The notes below the pieces were generated by a model that saw only the letters and a list, made by a program, of their open reading frames with translations, was not told the origin of the DNA and did no database searches. From Roseimaritima sp. (lineage in GTDB: Bacteria; Planctomycetota; Planctomycetia; Pirellulales; Pirellulaceae), in NCBI GenBank assembly GCA_007124075.1, contig SLFV01000066.1:1-7068 (forward strand): DNA of 7,068 nucleotides. Reading direction: 5' to 3'. The translations under genes were made by a program, and so were the position numbers. Below are positions 5,905-7,068 of this stretch, piece after piece. The first letter of the stretch is position 1; every line of letters starts with the position of its first letter.

Positions 5905-6039
5905 ATGGAACTTGTCCAGAAGCAGGTTTCCGCATTCAATTCCCTCCCCTCCTTCAACCCTCCCGGCAATTGCTGCAACTCAAGGTATCGGACGAATTCG
6001 TTTGATATCTGCCGCTTGTCCAGAACGCACGCACCATGA
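5905..6039 (+). CDS. Doubtful 44-codon ORF overlapping the SDR start
   Basis: ATG 5905 to TGA 6039, where the stop overlaps the SDR start codon as ATGA (6036-6039), an arrangement used for translational coupling. GAGG (5887-5890) overlaps the DUF4432 stop and lies 14 bases before the ATG, which is far. The peptide starts MELVQKQVSAFNSLP and is rich in Ser, Asn, Pro and Cys, with no domain seen. Its middle contains a pyrimidine tract (CCCTCCCCTCC, within 5943-5954) that could pair with ribosome-binding-site-like sequences. It is probably chance. Confidence 0.15.
   Translation: MELVQKQVSAFNSLPSFNPPGNCCNSRYRTNSFDICRLSRTHAP
5911..5921 (+). repeat. Direct repeat CTTGTCCAGAA, copy 1
   Basis: Eleven bases identical to 6015-6025, 104 bases away. 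The two copies bracket most of the gap between the DUF4432 and SDR genes. Confidence 0.5.
6015..6025 (+). repeat. Direct repeat CTTGTCCAGAA, copy 2
   Basis: Second copy, ending ten bases before the SDR ATG. It lies where a ribosome-binding site would be expected but is not purine-rich. Function is unknown: it may be a regulator site or the remains of a short duplication. Confidence 0.5.
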
Positions 6040-7058
6040 GATCGCCACCCAAGCCCACCGCATTGGTTACCGGAGCGACGGGGTTCATCGGCAGTCGCTT
6101 GTGCCAGCGATTGGTCGCCCAGGGCTGGCATGTTCGGGCGACGGTTCGCGCGACTTCGCAGGTCCAACGGCTGTCTGATTTGGGGATCGAATTGGTTCCC
6201 TGTGATTTGGTAACGTCAGCCCTCCCCGCCCCCGCATTGGCCGATTTGGAAGCAGTATTTCACATCGCCGGCCTGACGACTTCGGCCAACCTGAAACGTT
6301 TGCTAGAGGTCAACGCGCAAGGGACTGGCAATCTTGTCGACGGCCTGTTGGCCAGTGCGGCCCGCCCGGTTGTCGTTTCTGTTTCATCGATCGCAGCATC
6401 AGGGCCGGGGAGAAAACCGCAGATCCGTACCGCCGCCGAGCCGCCCAAACCGGTTTCGCGGTATGGTCGCAGCAAGTTGCAGGGTGAACGGGAGTTGCAA
6501 CGTCTGGCCCGCCACTGTCCCGTCAGCATCGTGCGACCGGGGTTAGTGTTTGGGCCTGGCGATCGTGAAGGCTACCGAATCGTTCAGGCAATTGCCAAAA
6601 CGGGTTTGCATTTCTCCCCGGGTTGGCGTTCGCCACCGCTGAGCGTCATTTACGTTGACGACTTGGTGGAGATTTTACTGCGAATCTTCCTGCAAGGGCG
6701 TCGCATCGACGACCCAGCAAAACCGTTGAGCGATCAAGGGCTCTACATTGCGGGGCGACCCGATGCCTACCCCACCTATCGACAGTGGGGGCAGATGCTG
6801 GCCACGGCGATGGGACGAGGCGTGTGGGTGGTGCCGGTCCCTCCGGTGGTTGCCAGGGTCGTTGGCTGGATCGCAGAACAAATGAAAAACGGTGCATTTC
6901 ATACGGACAAGATTCGCGAAGCCTTAGTTTCTAGCTGGGCGTACCAGGACCCCAATCTGATCGCCGATCTGGAGTTCACTTTTTCGGACCCGCTGGAATC
7001 TCAATTACAGCAGACCATTGCTTGGTACCGAGAGCAAGGCTGGCTGGCCTGGAAATAA
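6036..7058 (+). CDS. NAD(P)-dependent epimerase/dehydratase (extended SDR family)
   Basis: 340 residues, a usual length for extended SDRs of the dihydroflavonol reductase/3-beta-hydroxysteroid dehydrogenase/sugar epimerase type. The N-terminal Rossmann motif is GATGFIG (13-19); R34 and R38 after the second strand suggest NADP(H) preference. D56 in PCDL, HIAG (76-79), S118 in VSSIAASG, and Y143-GRS-K147 supply the cofactor-binding and Ser-Tyr-Lys catalytic residues. IVRPGLVFGPGD (165-176) and YVDDL (206-210) are the standard substrate-side motifs. The C-terminal third sets the substrate and cannot be read from motifs; a sugar nucleotide, a steroid or hopanoid-like ketone, or a small aldehyde are all possible. 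The start is ATG 6036, without a clear ribosome-binding site. No signal peptide is seen, so it is probably cytoplasmic. Confidence 0.92.
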   Translation: MRSPPKPTALVTGATGFIGSRLCQRLVAQGWHVRATVRATSQVQRLSDLGIELVPCDLVTSALPAPALADLEAVFHIAGLTTSANLKRLLEVNAQGTGNLVDGLLASAARPVVVSVSSIAASGPGRKPQIRTAAEPPKPVSRYGRSKLQGERELQRLARHCPVSIVRPGLVFGPGDREGYRIVQAIAKTGLHFSPGWRSPPLSVIYVDDLVEILLRIFLQGRRIDDPAKPLSDQGLYIAGRPDAYPTYRQWGQMLATAMGRGVWVVPVPPVVARVVGWIAEQMKNGAFHTDKIREALVSSWAYQDPNLIADLEFTFSDPLESQLQQTIAWYREQGWLAWK

Positions 7059-7068
7059 TGGCACCTCG
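7058..7068 (+). CDS. Possible start of the next gene, cut by window edge
   Basis: The SDR stop TAA shares its last base with an ATG (TAATG, 7056-7060), an arrangement common in translationally coupled operons. Only three codons (Met-Ala-Pro) are visible, so it cannot be confirmed here. Confidence 0.25.

Noticed and set aside
1..7068. Mobile element, CRISPR, phage or defence-system signals
   Set aside because: No transposase, integrase or nuclease motifs, no regularly spaced repeats, no tRNA attachment site; the genes look like ordinary chromosomal genes.

Overview
The window looks like chromosomal DNA of a planctomycete, probably of the Pirellulales (Rhodopirellula or Blastopirellula type). 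The inference rests on moderately high G+C, a DUF1570 metallopeptidase-like protein (a family typical of this phylum) next to a Ser/Thr kinase of the Hanks type, weak Shine-Dalgarno signals, and wide intergenic gaps. There is no transposase, integrase, CRISPR array, tRNA or rRNA.

Layout. The left third is on the minus strand. A DUF1570 secreted or anchored HExxH protein (943-2127) is transcribed towards a protein kinase whose C-terminus runs off the left edge (1-813). A 285-base divergent spacer (2128-2412) separates these from the plus-strand genes. They are an ABC1/UbiB-family atypical kinase with two C-terminal membrane helices (2413-4101), a DUF4432 aldose-epimerase-like protein (about 4791-5888), and an extended short-chain dehydrogenase/reductase (6036-7058). 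The stop of the last gene overlaps a possible start of the next gene in a TAATG arrangement at the right edge.

The least explained stretch is the 689-base gap between the UbiB-like gene and the DUF4432 gene (4102-4790). It has no convincing long ORF. It does hold two promoter-like hexamer pairs, many perfect inverted repeats (including an 8-bp and a 9-bp helix), a GNRA-capped hairpin shortly before a run of six T, and a 34-codon ORF behind an excellent GGAGGG ribosome-binding site. My best reading is a structured RNA of roughly 350 nt, or a long structured leader that may encode a small peptide. G+C-rich sequence folds easily, so this remains a hypothesis.

The five main genes do not form one evident pathway. 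The UbiB-like protein points to quinone or lipid metabolism at the membrane, DUF4432 and the SDR to sugar or other small-molecule metabolism, and the kinase to signalling. The kinase carries glycine where the alpha-C glutamate normally sits and DYG in place of DFG, which may mean altered catalysis.
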